The notes beneath the pieces are model-generated. The model did no database searches, was not told where the DNA came from, and saw only the letters and a program-made list of their open reading frames with translations. A program made the translations under genes and the position numbers. This document shows positions 10,901 through 23,190 of a stretch of 64,000 bases of DNA, in pieces. This DNA is from Sclerodactyla briareus (Eukaryota > Echinodermata > Holothuroidea > Dendrochirotida > Sclerodactylidae): contig JAODTK010001344.1 in NCBI GenBank assembly GCA_026419785.1, forward strand, positions 186,001 through 250,000, written 5' to 3'. How positions within the stretch are numbered: position 1 is the stretch's first letter; each line of letters opens with the position of its first letter.

Positions 10901-12890
10901 CCAAAATTTTTTGCAGTCCATCAGTTCGAATGGCGGTGGGTAATTCGATGACGAATAAACACTGGCAACTGCCATCGAAAGAAGACTCGAAATTTTCTGC
11001 ATAAAAGTAGTCCTAAAAAATTGTTGAATTGAACGATAAGAAATGAGGGACAAGCTACAGTGAAGATGGATTTGATCACAGAGTGAGGTGAATAACACAA
11101 CACATGTAGAATGGTCTAGATAGAAAGAAGGGAAGGCAGTTACTCAGAAATGAGAATTAAATTCCCGGTTTGGATAACACAGGAAGTTATGTTATTAACC
11201 AAAGGAGGAAGATTGGATTGTGTGGAAAACAGCACAGAATAATGAGGCATGGTATTATTTGTCGTTCCTATTGTTCCAATATTCGAGGCCGATCTGTGGA
11301 GTACACAAATTTGAAACCGTCATATCCCTGTGAAAATGTACGTCTATTTGGGAATGCAATACTTCAACTGCACACAAAATCAGAGCAATTTATACGACAA
11401 CTGGGATATTCTCTAGCAACATACAACCACTTCTCCAAGAAGCTGACATCAGAAATGTAGGACTTGTGAATACAACTCACTGACATGACCATGAAGCCAC
11501 CATGACATTATTAGTATTGTAAGCTGTTAAGCCATGCATCCCATGATCTTAGACAGAGGCGGTTAGCAGGCTAGCCTTGTGTTAAAACGTTGACATACCC
11601 GATAACCTGCTGCTTTATATACACCCACTCGCGGAAATTCTGCATGCGCCATCACCCATCACGCGCGCTCCCAAGTCTTTGGTACCATGTTCTTGTTCCA
11701 AATTGTATTCCTGCTCCATATTGGATGAAGGCCAATTACACACTGATAGGGAACACACCCCCGCTTCGGATATTCAAATTTTGTCCATGAAATGGCTGGA
11801 CGAACCGTGGTGCTACAACACGCGACCATCAAGGATTGCCGTTTACACTAATTGACAAATCAAAACATGGATTCTGCTTCCAGATAGGACCATATTTAAA
11901 ACCCGCAGCACGAAGTCAACTAACCTAAACAGATTGTTTGACTTAGTTCGCCTGTATGGGCTGCATGGGCCTGTACCCAATAATATGTGCCTGTGATTTG
12001 CCTACCAAGCGCCTTTGGGACTTGGTTTCCGCTCGCTGTCGCACCTGAATTGTGGATGGGACCGTTGGCGATGTAACTTCAGCGTTTTGATGTGGCAATT
12101 GCACTTTGTCCTTTTTTGTTTGTTTTTTTACTTGTTTTCCCATCCCAATTCACGAAATGAGAATCAATCTTAATTTCAACTGGTGCACGGTACTAGACGA
12201 ACTGCAATACGACGCCTGCGCAGAGCTATACCAGGGCTTCGGTTACATTTTCAGAGCGCTTCACTCCTCATTCTTGTTTTAAATTTCTCATTTTCAGAGT
12301 AGTGTGAGAGTTAATAAATAGTTACAGTTTTCTGCGAATATTGATTAACAAATTATGTAGGCGATTTCTCTCACAAAATTTATTCAAGGGTTGCTTCCAT
12401 CCATATCTATCAACGCCTGTTCCGCCACCCCCCGGCTGTGAATATTTATCGTAATGGGCAGAATTGGATCACCAAATTGGGCTCTAACTTCCCACTTCGT
12501 CTGCCGCCCACACTTGGTAATTGGACAAGTGCCATTATTTCACCATTCTGGCTGCAGATTTTGTTGTATCGAGCTGATACGGACAATGTCAGTTCCTAGA
12601 AGGGCGAAAAAACCAATAATCTCTTAATGCAAGACTATTATCAGTAAACACAAACCGGCCAGTCATTATTCTCTAGGCCTTTCTCTCTGAATATGGGACA
12701 CTAGAACCTATTAGCTTCTCGTCCCCAAACTTTTTGGATGGAAATATCATGGAACGAGATCAAAGAGGTTTCATCATCTCATCTGCTTTAGCCCGCCAAG
12801 CTTTTCAAACGACAGAACCTCCCCCAACCTCCATAGCCGCTGTGGATTTTATGTTCTTCCTCCTGTGAAAAAAAAATTACAAAGTCAATA
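7935..12890. other. Long non-coding stretch with no supported gene
   Basis: No exon with conserved coding was found. Small features are a poly-T run at 9,310, poly-C at 9,422 and scattered AT-rich DNA. Open frames near 10,436, 11,170, 11,590 and 11,943 (minus) show no known domain and no splice context. Confidence 0.4.
8500..8612 (+). repeat. Polypyrimidine C/T-rich tract
   Basis: About 110 bases consist almost only of C and T with occasional A (CCACTCCTCCCACCCTGCAG, a CCCCCCCCCC run, CCTCCCCTCCTTCCACC). It is low-complexity sequence that could form triplex DNA. The proline-rich open frame over it is an artefact of composition. Confidence 0.7.
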
Positions 12891-12899
12891 AGACAGTGC

Positions 12900-13315
12900 T
12901 GCAACCAACCAGTCGATCATGTTCTTTTAGTCATGCCTATTTTGTTAGTCAGACCAATGTTAGTCCTGTCAGTCCGGTCTTCGTGCCTGTTTATTTGTGC
13001 CGATCGGTTGTCGCGCCTGTTTCGTTATGCGTGCCTGTATGTTATCATGCCATTTGTCAGTCGGACTGTTCGTTGTCATCCTGTTTGTTAGTCGGGTCTG
13101 TCGTTCTTATGCTGCTCCTTATCGTGCCTGTTTGTTAGTCATGCCAATTTGTCATCTTGGCTGTTCGTTAATCGTGCCGTTCGTTCGTCCGTTCCTGTTC
13201 CTTAGTCGTGCCTGTCTTTTGTCATGCCTGTTCGATAGTTTCGCCTGTTTCGTTTGTTGTGACGTCCCTCGAGTGCTTGTTTGTTAGTTTCTTCCTGTTG
13301 GTCGTATCTGGTTAC
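12900..13315 (+). repeat. Minisatellite, unit about 17 bp
   Basis: Degenerate repeats of a TCGTGCCTGTTTGTTAG-like unit run for about 400 bases. GCCTGTTTGTTAGTC and GCCTGTATGTTATC are clear examples. The cysteine- and valine-rich open frames here are repeat translations. Confidence 0.8.
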
Positions 13316-13319
13316 TGTT

Positions 13320-13760
13320 ACAATATTAGGGATATTTACAAAAATACCTCAAAAACAATTGTACTGTTTTTAGGGAAATATTCATAAGGTCACTCAGTCA
13401 CTGTACTGTTTCCCAATAGGAAGAATTCAATGAGGTCCTTCCAACCACTATAACTTTTTCACATTAGGGAGATCTTCATGCATTCACCCAAGTCACTGTA
13501 CTGTGCCAATGGGGAGGGAAAACCTTGAAGGAGTCAATTGAAGGCACTATACTCTTTTCGACATTAGGGAACACTCAGACTCTATACTCTTAAATAGTGA
13601 GACATCAATGAAGTCACTCCTCCAAGTAACTTACTGTGTTCAATAGTGAAGATATTCATGGAGTCTTCGAGTCACTATACTATTCAAAATTAGGGAGATA
13701 TTCATGAGGTCACTTACGTCCCTATCCTGTTTCAATAGGTAAGATATTCATTGAAGTTAC
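13320..13760 (+). repeat. Minisatellite, unit about 48-60 bp
   Basis: The unit combines ATTAGGGAGATATTCATGAGG with TCACTCAAGTCACTATACTG. Copies start near 13,365, 13,405, 13,460, 13,510, 13,565, 13,635 and 13,685. The last one runs straight into the SINE head that follows. Confidence 0.8.
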
Positions 13761-13761
13761 T

Positions 13762-14120
13762 CAAATTGAGAGCTCTGGACTTATGATCCAAAGATTTCAG
13801 GTTTGAATCTTGCCATGGTATGTGTAGACAAGGCACGTACTTTACCTAACCTGCTTGTCTCTCCTCCGGGTGCCATTGGTTTGGGGGTGATTGTAAGGGC
13901 CGGCCAGGCCCGCTTGGTCCTTGCCCGTAGGAGGCCGGGTGACTGTGAAGCGCCGGGTTGGAACGAGGCTACGTGCCCTTCCTGCATGTGCTCCCATGGT
14001 GATGTAAGTTGTGGCCACTGTCAGTTGGTTTGTTGTGTTTTGTCCAGGGGTGAGCCATCCCAGACCAGGGGGTATATGTGAATGCCCTTTGAGGTCTGCC
14101 TCAAGGCATAAGGCAATACA
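13762..14120 (+). mobile_element. tRNA-derived SINE
   Basis: An A-box-like ACTCAAATTGAGAGC, an anticodon-arm-like CTGGACTTATGATCCAAAG and a B box (AGGTTTGAATCTT, near 13,799) have tRNA order and spacing. The GC-richer body (CTCCTCCGGGTGCCATTGG and so on) does not match the flanks. The 3' border is uncertain. Confidence 0.6.
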
Positions 14121-14124
14121 GAAA

Positions 14125-14980
14125 TCACACATTATTGTTCGTAGTAACATTAACGGCCAATGGCATGTGACAGATTCGCTTCAAACTAGCACAGGTGACA
14201 AGAAACACAAAACCGCCACACTCCAAATTTTAGAGGTTCTAATCATGAGCCTCATTGAGATATTGCTATTTGCTTTTGAGGAATCCATAACCACAGGGGG
14301 AAACGATGCCACAGCTGTCCATAGACTTCAGTAATGTTTTTTTATTTTTTGCTCCATGATAACAAAAACAAAAAAGGTTTTCACATAAAATCATTGAACG
14401 ATTTATAGGTTTTTATTCCGATCCCATCCTATTAGTTCGTTTGGTATAAGATTTCAACAGTAATGTTTAACATTTACTGTGTATTATAGGGATCCTTGGT
14501 TTTTCCCCGCATATGTCACCAGCAAATTTGTAATAGCTGATTTTGCCTTATTAAACTCAAATGCTCAAATTCGTCTGGGGGTTTTTCCCCAGCTGCGAGT
14601 GGGTAAGAAATGAATGTTTCCAAAATTCAGCAGTCCCCCCCCCCCCCCCATAATTACATGACCATTGGCCCTATTATTATTGAATATCATCAATAATTTT
14701 AAAAGTACAGACCAAGAGTCACTAACTGGTGTAACACTTCCTTGTACTTGATGGAGAGAAACTTCACAACACAGAATTGAGTAGTATCTCTCTTTATGTA
14801 ATTGGTATAATGCTGCCATGGGTCTTGTACAATACAAACATCGCAAGAATTTGTCCTATGTTTATCTAACCAGAAAGCAAAGGCTTAGTGATTCCCTTGG
14901 ACACCCGGTCTGTTGTTCAAGTTTCTTAAGTTCCCTACCACCAGTCTCATGCTAAAACGGATATCATAGCAATAATGTAC
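14125..14980. other. Non-coding, no recognised feature
   Basis: Includes a poly-C run at 14,636-14,650. Open frames are short and featureless. Confidence 0.4.
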
Positions 14981-14984
14981 TCGG

Positions 14985-16110
14985 CATGTTTCATGACGCA
15001 GCCAGGCAGGTTGGACACTAGCCGGATTACACGGCAAAAGTAGGTCGCAAAAAATCCACAATTTTAACAAGTTCCACTTGTCCCCAAAATTGGACCCTGA
15101 ACAAAAAAAATAGCATTCAGGTGCTCATCATGGGAATCACACCCCACTACTAACTTTGAACTTGATCCCGCCAGGCATGGTTGGACTTTAGCCTGATACA
15201 ATAAAGTGCCAAAAAATACCAGATTTTACAAGTTACCACTTTTGCCCAAAATTGACCCCCTCCATAAAACAATAAATACATTCATGTACTCCTCATGGGG
15301 AACATAAACACACTGAGTTTGAACTTTATCAGACAAGGCATGTGCGATTTTCGCTTGATACAAGTTTGACAACAATTATGCAGCCACCCTCACATAGCGC
15401 AAACCAATAGCATTGATTACTCATCATGGGAACGCCCCCCACCAAGGTTGAATGTGATTCTGCAGGCGTGCCAACTTACTCGATACCAAGTTTGAACAAT
15501 CTCCACCAGCATGTTGACTTTGCCTTATTACAGGTGAAAGTGCCCAATACCAGAATTTTACAAGTGTCCACTTTTTTGCCCAAAATTGACCCCCTTCCCA
15601 TGACAACACTAAATAGCGTTCTGAATCAGCATGGTAATGCACATCCACCAAGTCTTAAAAACGTGATCCCACCAGCTGTTGGACATAGCCTGATTACAGA
15701 GTAAAAGTGCTCAACAAAATACCAGAATTTCACAAGTTTTCCACTCTTTGCCCAAAATTGACCCCCACCCATAACACAATAAATAGTAATCATGTACTCA
15801 TCATGGGAAGCAACACCCACCATGTTTACACTTGATCCCACCAGGCATGTTGGACATAGCCTTAATTCAAGGTAAAAGTGCCAAAATACCAACAATTCCC
15901 AGTTGTTTCTCATTTGGCCCAAATTGATCCCCTACTCATACACATCATGCATTCATGTACTCTCATCATGTGAGAGCACCCCACTGAGTTTGAACTAGAG
16001 AAAATTCAGCTAGCATGTTGACTAGCCTGATTACAAGGTAGCGTTAGCGCGTTTACATCCACACATACACACGCACATACATAGGCACGCCATGCGTGAC
16101 TGCATAGGAT
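14985..16110. repeat. Tandem repeat, unit about 165 bp, about 6 copies
   Basis: Each unit contains ATGTACTCATCATGGGAAC, a TTTGAACTTGATCCCACCAG block, GTTGGACATAGCCTGATTAC and TTGCCCAAAATTGACCCCC. The CATCATGGGA-type anchor recurs near 15,127, 15,292, 15,421, 15,625, 15,800 and 15,964. The array ends in ACATACACACGCACATACAT and then GTGACTGCATAGGATCAA. That ending links it to the related arrays near 38.5-39.2 kb and 60.4-61.7 kb. Confidence 0.85.
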
Positions 16111-16164
16111 CAAAAACTAGACTTTCCCATGTACTTGATACTAGAATTGCCGACAGCTCATACA

Positions 16165-16960
16165 ACCTTTTCCATTTTCCCCCCCCATAGGTCAGCTGGT
16201 AGTCACATGACAGCTAAGCTCATATGAATGCAACAACAACAGCACAAGTTCAGTCGAAGGCTGTGTGAATACTGAAACAGGAGCTTCATTGTTAGGTACA
16301 GCCCAAACACATAGATACCACCCACATACAACAATTACACATCGGGGGATCTCACAATATGCTTTCTGTTTAGGCAGGAATATGCACAATTCCTTTATCA
16401 ACCACTGATATAACAAATTCCCCTGATGATGTATAGAATGCTGAATACTACAAGCGTATTGAGCAACTACAAAAGCTGATATCCTGGGATTTGTAATGGT
16501 TGACCATTACAATGGTATGATCTCCTGGTGTGTGGTGATGGTTTGACTACAAAGGGTTTCCTCGGCATGCTACAGTTTGGGAACTCATATCAGCAACAAA
16601 ACTATTACCCAATGTGGTTTTGTCATTTTTTGAATTTTGAGAAAGGTAATAAATTAGTCTGATCTGTAACAAGTCGCATTTATTTAGGATTACCCAAAAA
16701 CTTTAACCTAGTATGGAATGGGTTATGTGGAGCAATGCCTCATTAATGTTTTTATACTAATTCTGGCATATTGTTGAGGACGAAAATATATACATACTAG
16801 TGGCGCTCTAACAATTGCAGACCAGGTGTCAGATAGATCGGGATTGGTTTTGTCCTATGTAGCAGAGATAGACCTATCACATAATCCCAAACTCAACGTT
16901 GTTATTTCTTTGGCCTGTAACTCATGATAAGCACATTTCTTAAAACGGACCTTTGACCTT
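16165..16960. other. Non-coding, no recognised feature
   Basis: AT-rich DNA with no conserved coding, RNA gene or clear repeat. Confidence 0.4.
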
Positions 16961-17690
16961 TTGCCTTGTCTGTAGATGTTGTTTGATTACTGGAACCCAA
17001 AATTACCATGACAAATATCTACGAGCACCCTTCCAATTGTTACTGGCCATTAAACAAAATTTTGAAAAATTGCTTAATTTATGAAATTATTCACATTAAA
17101 TGACCCTTAAGTGACCTTTACAATTGTTGTTAATTTCAGGGATTCAAGGTTTACCAAGGTTCATGAGGATTCAACCAACTTAAAATCCTCATAAATTATG
17201 CAATGACTGGTTGAAATGCGGATTAGTAACATTAAATGACCTTCGGTGCCCTTCTCCTACTGAAATTCATTGGGACTATAGATACACCACTCCACCCAGT
17301 TTTCGCGAAATCCAACAAACTTGAAAAATATCGCAGAATTATGCAAATTAGACATTAATGGCTTATCATGCAGGAATGTACTGCTTCTAGTTTTATATAC
17401 TCCTAGCGGCATCACCAATGCATTACCGATCAAGAGATATCTGGTACACAACCTCCCGGGCCAATTTTCGTTAATTTCAAATTTAATTTGCAAATGAGTA
17501 TGGTCTTTCGGGTCGAAAAGTGGATGCACATCGCAACCTTCATCGCGCATCTCCACAAAAAGTCCCCATGATGGCTTTCCACGGTTCAGGAGAATACGAA
17601 CCGACATACATACAGACAGACAACAGACAGAACATGACAGCACAGCAGACAGAACAAACAACAACAGACAGACAGACCAGACAAACAAAG
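16960..17690 (+). repeat. Degenerate repeats ending in a CAGA microsatellite
   Basis: Copies of ATTAAATGACC(TT), CAAGGTTTACCAAGGTTCATG and TTATGCAAATTAGACATTAA recur at about 110-130 bp spacing. The stretch closes with ACATACATACAGACAGACAA and further CAGA units at 17,605-17,690. The same vocabulary occurs inside the Helentron-like elements further right, so this is probably a diverged relative of them. Confidence 0.55.
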
Positions 17691-17904
17691 TGGCCCACTA
17701 TGTCTTCTTGAACAAGTTCAGCGAGACAAAAATGACGTCCTCATGATGACAAAACAGCACATAAAGGTCTATGACTTTTTTCAGAGGTGTCCTGGTAAGT
17801 GTTCAATAACTTGAGCGGGTTCATATGAATTGTATGTTTTCTGAATATGACAACCAGTGCTCAGCACCTACAACTAAAGACAAGAAGGGAAATCGCACCC
17901 CGTG

Positions 17905-18630
17905 TAAAGCCGCTTTTCCATGCACGCGATCGTCCGGGCGGCACGCGGACACTGCGAGTGACCTTTCCATGCCCGCGTGCAGGGCGGGGTCGTTTTCCCT
18001 CAAATCACGCACCTCTCCACCTTTAGTGTGTATGGCACTATATAAACCGTGAGGCCTAACTATATTGTTGTTATTATTGTTATATCATTATTATAATTAT
18101 TATTCATCAATTATTACTATTATCCATTTATCAAACACCGACGGCATAGGCCTACTAGTTGTTTAAACCTAAACAACCGGTGTTTAGTTGCTTAGAACCA
18201 TTGTTCTAATATCATGATACGCCTAGAAACAAATGATTAATTAATACAATTACCTTCACAATTGCTATGTTTCAGGAATTCACTTAGCAAATACTTGACA
18301 TATCAATTGGTTTAAACCATTTAAATATGTGTTCAAATAGGGTCTGTGCCGTTAAATAGAGCATCTTATAAACATCTCTCCCTATTGTTGAACAGTTATG
18401 AATTTGGTTGGAACGTATTTGAACATAAAATTGCTTGTAACTCTCCATTAATCAGCGACAAGAAAGCCGGTAGATCCCATGAAATTCCCCGGAAATCGAT
18501 TACAAATACCACGCTGGCACGCGGAAAAAAACTGCTAGATTACCCATTCTCGACAACGCCCGCCTGCAGGAAACGGCTCCATGAATAACGATTAGCGATT
18601 TAGACTCCCGCCCGCGTGCCTGGAAACACT
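17905..18630. mobile_element. Possible TIR-type DNA transposon remnant
   Basis: The left side reads GCTTTTCCATGCACGCGA. The right side, reverse-complemented, reads GTGTTTCCAGGCACGCGGG, giving imperfect inverted ends of about 18 bp. Related GCACGCGG and CCTGCAGGAAACGG pieces occur just inside. No transposase is visible, so this would be a non-autonomous copy. A SINE/L2-like tail (GGCACTATATAAACCG, then ATT repeats at 18,060-18,125) sits inside it. Confidence 0.35.
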
Positions 18631-18639
18631 GCTTCAGAT

Positions 18640-19147
18640 CTTATGGTGTTGCGACGGATACAACCTATGGACCTCAATAATATCATAGAAAGCTCTCAAA
18701 GGGAAACAGATGCTTGACACTCCACAAGAAGCTCAGTTATTCTGGGCATGAGATATATTATTGCCGCCTTTTTTCCCCAAATCATTTTTATCCTACTCCC
18801 TTGATCTACAAACACCCCCCCCCCCCCCCCCCCATGAGGCACAACTAAAGCTTTTCGACCTTAAAAATATAACTTCCATCCATAAATTTTCCTGAATAGA
18901 GACGTAGATGACGACTCCACGTTCTGATCTGTTAGGCCCTAGGTGGCAGAATGCGAATGCTATGTACCCTACAATGAGCCTTTTGCTGGAAAGACCATAA
19001 AGTAGACCTAACGAGTCATTTTTTGCCAGTGAGTCCTCCCTAGTGACACTCGTCCTTCTTCACCAGCCTTTGTTGGTCCTTTTATGTTGTCATTTCCATT
19101 TTAACCAACCTTAGTTAGATGTCCAAGAGATGGGCTCTACTCTGTCT
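18640..19147. other. Possible 3' UTR/flank of the minus-strand acidic-tail exon
   Basis: Contains a C22 run at 18,811-18,833. No AATAAA on the minus strand was evident close to the stop codon at 19,148, so the transcript end is not defined. Confidence 0.35.
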
Positions 19148-19244
19148 CTACTCCTCTGAGGACCTGAGGCTGTCGTTGTCTGTGTCCTCCTCCTCCGGCG
19201 CGGTCGGCTCAACCACGAGCACCGCCTCGTTACTGCTCCAAGGG
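19148..19244 (-). CDS. Acidic C-terminal exon, probable end of the HMGA-like AT-hook gene
   Basis: Read on the minus strand, CAACCCTTCTACCACAG is a good pyrimidine tract and acceptor. It opens a 97-base exon that ends in TAG at 19,148-19,150. The peptide is PWSSNEAVLVVEPTAP, then EEEDTDNDSLRSSEE: strongly acidic with Ser-Glu-Glu ends that look like casein kinase 2 sites. HMGA proteins carry exactly this kind of acidic tail after their AT-hooks, usually on a separate last exon behind a huge intron. The exon starts with one base of a split codon (phase 2), which matches the phase-2 donor of the AT-hook exon at 43,661. The frame is also open upstream to 19,345, where a second acceptor (TTCCCCTTGCTAG) exists. 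Linking this exon to the AT-hook exons 24 kb away is inference; it could end another minus-strand gene. Confidence 0.5.
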
Positions 19245-19604
19245 CTGTGGTAGAAGGGTTGACCAAACATCAAGGACAGACATATAACACACGTGTGTGT
19301 AGGTAGACAGGTCACTAGGTCAACATACTCAAGACTATGGGTTATCTAGCAAGGGGAAGACGAAACATTCCATTACCACCCGACTTTGAGACATCATTGT
19401 GTAGTCGCCACACTCCACAGAGAAATCAAAATTTGATTTGAGGACGTAATAGCTGCGGTTTTATTGTCTCGCCGGAACAAATTTCAGGAGAGACGTAGCA
19501 GATCACTTTGTATGTGTGGTGTGTTTGTGTAAGTATGTGTGGTCCCACTTTCCTTATTAGCATGATCCTTCTCCGAAAAGGTAAGACCGATTTCGATGCA
19601 TTTT

Positions 19605-19680
19605 GTATGTATATCTGTTCGCACTTTGAGAACGTCTATGACTTGGAAAAAACGCTATATAAGCATGCAGATTATTATTA
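19605..19680 (+). mobile_element. L2/SINE-type 3' tail fragment
   Basis: CACTTTGAGAACGTC followed by ACGCTATATAAGCATG and ATTATTATTA is the same 3' tail pattern as the SINE at 2.1-2.5 kb. The 5' part is not recognisable. Confidence 0.5.
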
Positions 19681-19919
19681 ACTGGGTTGAAGTGAAATAT
19701 CTGTTTTGATTTTTGGCACGAACGTCACTGAATAAGTATGGTAATTAAGCCTATTTATAAATTTATTGTTAGAGGCTATAGTTAGCAAGATTACTGAGAC
19801 CACTAGTGGTATGGTGATTTGGTGCAGCACCAGGTGCATGATATAGGTGATGAACTGATTAGATAAATAATATATTTCAGATCATATGGCTAATTCCATT
19901 GTCTAATTGCAAATTTGTC

Positions 19920-20640
19920 GATTTTCATGAACTTCTGATATGAGGTACCTTCAGTCCCAAAGCTTTGTAACAAAGATTTAGGGAATTTGGAGTCATTCAA
20001 TGTGTTACTTTTGCATAATTTATGCAAAATCTTGCAGTTTGTTGGATTTTCTCGGAACCTGGTGGGTTCTGCATTTTTTTTTTGTCATGATTCAGGTCAC
20101 TTCACTGGAGGTCATTCACATGTATAATTTTGATACTTTTGGTGTATTTCAAAGTTGTCAGATTTTTGTTAAACTGGTGGGTATGACGTACCGTTACTCT
20201 CCAACATTTTTAAACATGGACTGTAGGTCACTGGCTAACTGGAGGGGTCAGTCAGTGTGTCTATTTTGATGTTTATCCAATTTCAAGGTTTTGTTTCGTT
20301 TTCATGAAGCTTGATGGGTAGGGTCTACCTTTAATTCCCCCAAAATTTTAACACCGACTCAAGTCACTGGGGGTATTCAATGTGTATACTTGGGTTCATT
20401 CAGCAAATGTTCAGTGTTTGGATTTCCCTAAAACGTATTAGGCCCAGTGTAGTCCACCAGTAGACCCTGAGATTTTAAATGAGCAATGGGTCAATGATTG
20501 AGTATTATGTCTAATTGCATAATTTAAGCTATTTTAGTCACATTCCCATGACTTAATACTCCTTTAATGGACATGGTCAATATCAGTCCTCATGAATTTG
20601 GTCATTGACTAGTAAGCTGTTAAACTGTTTGGAATGACTT
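19920..20640 (-). repeat. Degenerate tandem repeat, unit about 130-160 bp
   Basis: Blocks such as TTGGATTTTCTCGGAACCTG, TGGGTAGGGTCTACC and ACTGGAGGTCATTCACATGT repeat four or five times. In reverse complement they carry the same wording as the insides of the Helentron-like elements (ACCAAGTTTCATGAAAATCC). This suggests an old inverted relative. Confidence 0.5.
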
Positions 20641-20644
20641 ATCA

Positions 20645-21550
20645 TGGTGACGTGATGGAAGAATCCACTTGATCTTGCAACCATGCAAGACCTGGGGGGT
20701 CTTGCCCCAGTTCTTGACCAGCTAAAATTTCATTCTGCCGAATGAGGCAAATTGTCCCATTGCCTTTTGGTATCGATACATTACAGACAAAAAACATCGT
20801 CTCCATGATAGGTCGACCAAAACAATCTGCATTGTTCTTTCATTGTCCGTTGCCAGGTGCTGTGGGACCCTTTAATTTCAAAACAACATTCACTGACTTT
20901 TCTAACCTACGTACATGTATCCTCAAATTCACAGAGCACACAGCTAGCACTCAAATCCACATCAAGACTTACGAACCTTTGACTTTGTTCCACTGGTAAA
21001 CATAGGTTTTCCGGTACTTAACCTTCAGAGGGTGTTGGGGTGTGACGAACAGGAAACCACACCGACCAACCCACTGAAAGAACTCAAAGGAGCTGGTATG
21101 TCCCCCTGTTGCACTGTCACTTTTCCCCCTATTTGTCACAATTCTGTCTATTGTTAGGGTTCACTATCTGGTGTTAAACCTACATGAGAGGGGTATTTCG
21201 GGGTGGGAGAGGATCCACCCACTAATGTTGAGTCAGCAAAAACAGAGAAATATTCCTCAACATTGATCGAGGGCGAGGCCAAGGTAATATTCCATTTAAT
21301 TCATGAGTTGAATTGTTTCACGCTATCACAGACAGAACTCAACTACTGCATTGATCGTTAATTCCATGGGACTTAAGGAATTTTATTGAATTACCCGTCC
21401 ACTGTCATAGTAAATTCCATTCCAACGTATGCTTCACACAAAAGTGTTCACACCTTTTTTAATGTCACCACATCACCGCACCTAACCCGCTAATGTATGT
21501 CATTCAAATGACGGCGATTGTGCTGGTGACAACAACTCACAACTAAGAAC
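20645..21550. other. Non-coding, no recognised feature
   Basis: An open frame at 20,742-20,999 has no recognisable protein features. Otherwise unremarkable. Confidence 0.4.
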
Positions 21551-22325
21551 ATTGTAGGGCGGGTAAACCAACCCACTGTATATCCCCGCTATTGCGCATA
21601 TTGGGAAAAATATCTAAAACCACCACATAAACCCCCCCTTTTTGGTCATAAAACTCAGATAAACTTTCATCTAGCCCAAGTTTTGTTGTGATTCATAGAA
21701 GTTTAATAATAGGCCAATGATTATGCAAATTTGACACACCTTGCTTTGTATGGACTTCTTCTATCTTTCTAACTTGTGAGGAACGAATGTAGCCCCATCC
21801 ACCAAGTTTTGTTCAAATCTGACAAAGTTTTGGAAAATTGCTAAATTCAATTTCCGCAATTTGACCTTCCGATGACCTTGACATCACCTCCAATTTTTCG
21901 ATCAACTAAATTCCCCACCCACCAGGTTCGTTCAAATCTAGTAAATTTTGAAAATCTTCAAATTTTCGCAAATTTGACCTTTGATGACCTTTGAAGATAC
22001 TCCCACATTTTCGGTCAACTATAGTCCCTACCCACCAAGTTTCATTCAAATCCGACTACTTTGAAAATTCCGCTTAAATTATGCAAATTTAGCGCCCCCC
22101 ACAGCATTGCACGATGCACACTTTCTAACTCATCCGTGATTTCACTGGGGCGGACCTGTGTACCAATTTTCAGATCAATCGTGATAGGCATTGAAGAGTT
22201 ATTGCGCAAACGCCTAAGTTTCCGGCAGAGGCGGAGCCTGGGACGGCGGCGGTTGCGGTGCGTCGGCTACACACTCAAAACCATTAATATCCCCGGACAC
22301 TTCCAGTGTGGCAGGGATATAATGA
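21551..22325 (+). mobile_element. Helentron-like non-autonomous element, copy A
   Basis: The left end reads GTAGGGCGGGTAAACC and then CTGTATATCCCCGC. The right end is the hairpin CCCCGGACACTTCCAGTGTG followed by GCAGGGATATAAT at 22,287-22,323. Inside are repeated blocks about matched pairs such as CACCAAGTTTCATTCAAATC and TTTGACCTTTGATGACCTTTG. The family therefore has a short internal hairpin near the left end, a strong terminal hairpin at the right end, and a TATATCCCCGC / GCGGGGATATA inverted pair linking the two. No protein is encoded. Confidence 0.65.
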
Positions 22326-22342
22326 GGACAAATGGCAGGTCT

Positions 22343-23190
22343 GGGATACAATAGAGGGTATATAGCAGAAAATGGAAAACTTATCTATGACCCAACCCAT
22401 TGCCAATGTGATTTCCTTCGTGGAGGATTTGGTGGCCTTCAAGGTTGCAGGAGGAAAAAGGAAATAGAAAGAATCCCAATTGCCAATAAAGTGGTGACGT
22501 CACCATTAGACAACCAGGAAATTTGGTTATGCATTCATTGTTTCATTTTGTGGAAGAGTCAACATTTCAGCAGAAGTTCTGTTACTTACTTCAGGGCACT
22601 TACCGTCTGGACTTACTACAAATTACTACAAATTGCATTTCGGCCAAACGGCCCGCTTCAACCAACACCATAGACACTAAAAAAGAGTAAGCACAGAGCC
22701 AGTTACGAGGACGCAGCCATAACTAGATGGGTGCGGGCAACGGAGCTGTAACTATCATTCTTGTCGGCGGATGGTGTTCGAAACGGCAGGCGCAGGAACA
22801 TAGAGGGTATATAGACAGAGAAAATGGAAAAACTGTATCTATAGACCAAACCCCATTCCAATGTGTGTTCCTTCGTGGAGTGATTGGCTTCAAAGTTGCA
22901 GAGGAAATAGAAAGACTCCCCATTGTGCAATAACGTGTGAAGTCACCATTAGACAACACAGGGAAATGATGTTGCATCCATGTTTCATTCTGGAATGAGT
23001 CAACATCGCGACGTTCTGTTACTTACTTCAGGGCCTTACCTCTGACTTACTACAAATTGCATTTTAAGCCAAACGGCCGCTTCAACACACCTATACCACT
23101 AACATAGAGTTAAGCACAGAAACGCCAGTACGAACGCAGCCGTAATAGCTTGGTGCGGCAACGGCGCTGTACCATCATTCTTTTCGGTGT
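22343..23190. repeat. Tandem duplication (about 440 bp x 2) holding the DIRS left terminus
   Basis: Two successive copies share AGAGGGTATATAG (22,345 and 22,801), TTCCTTCGTGGAG, GTCACCATTAGACAAC, CTTACTTCAGGGC (22,585 and 23,024), the GACTTACTACAAATTGCAT block, and GTGCGGCAACGGCGCTGT-like sequence. The first half of each copy matches the inverted fragment at 1,170-1,400. The second half is the inverted terminal repeat of the DIRS element. Confidence 0.8.
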
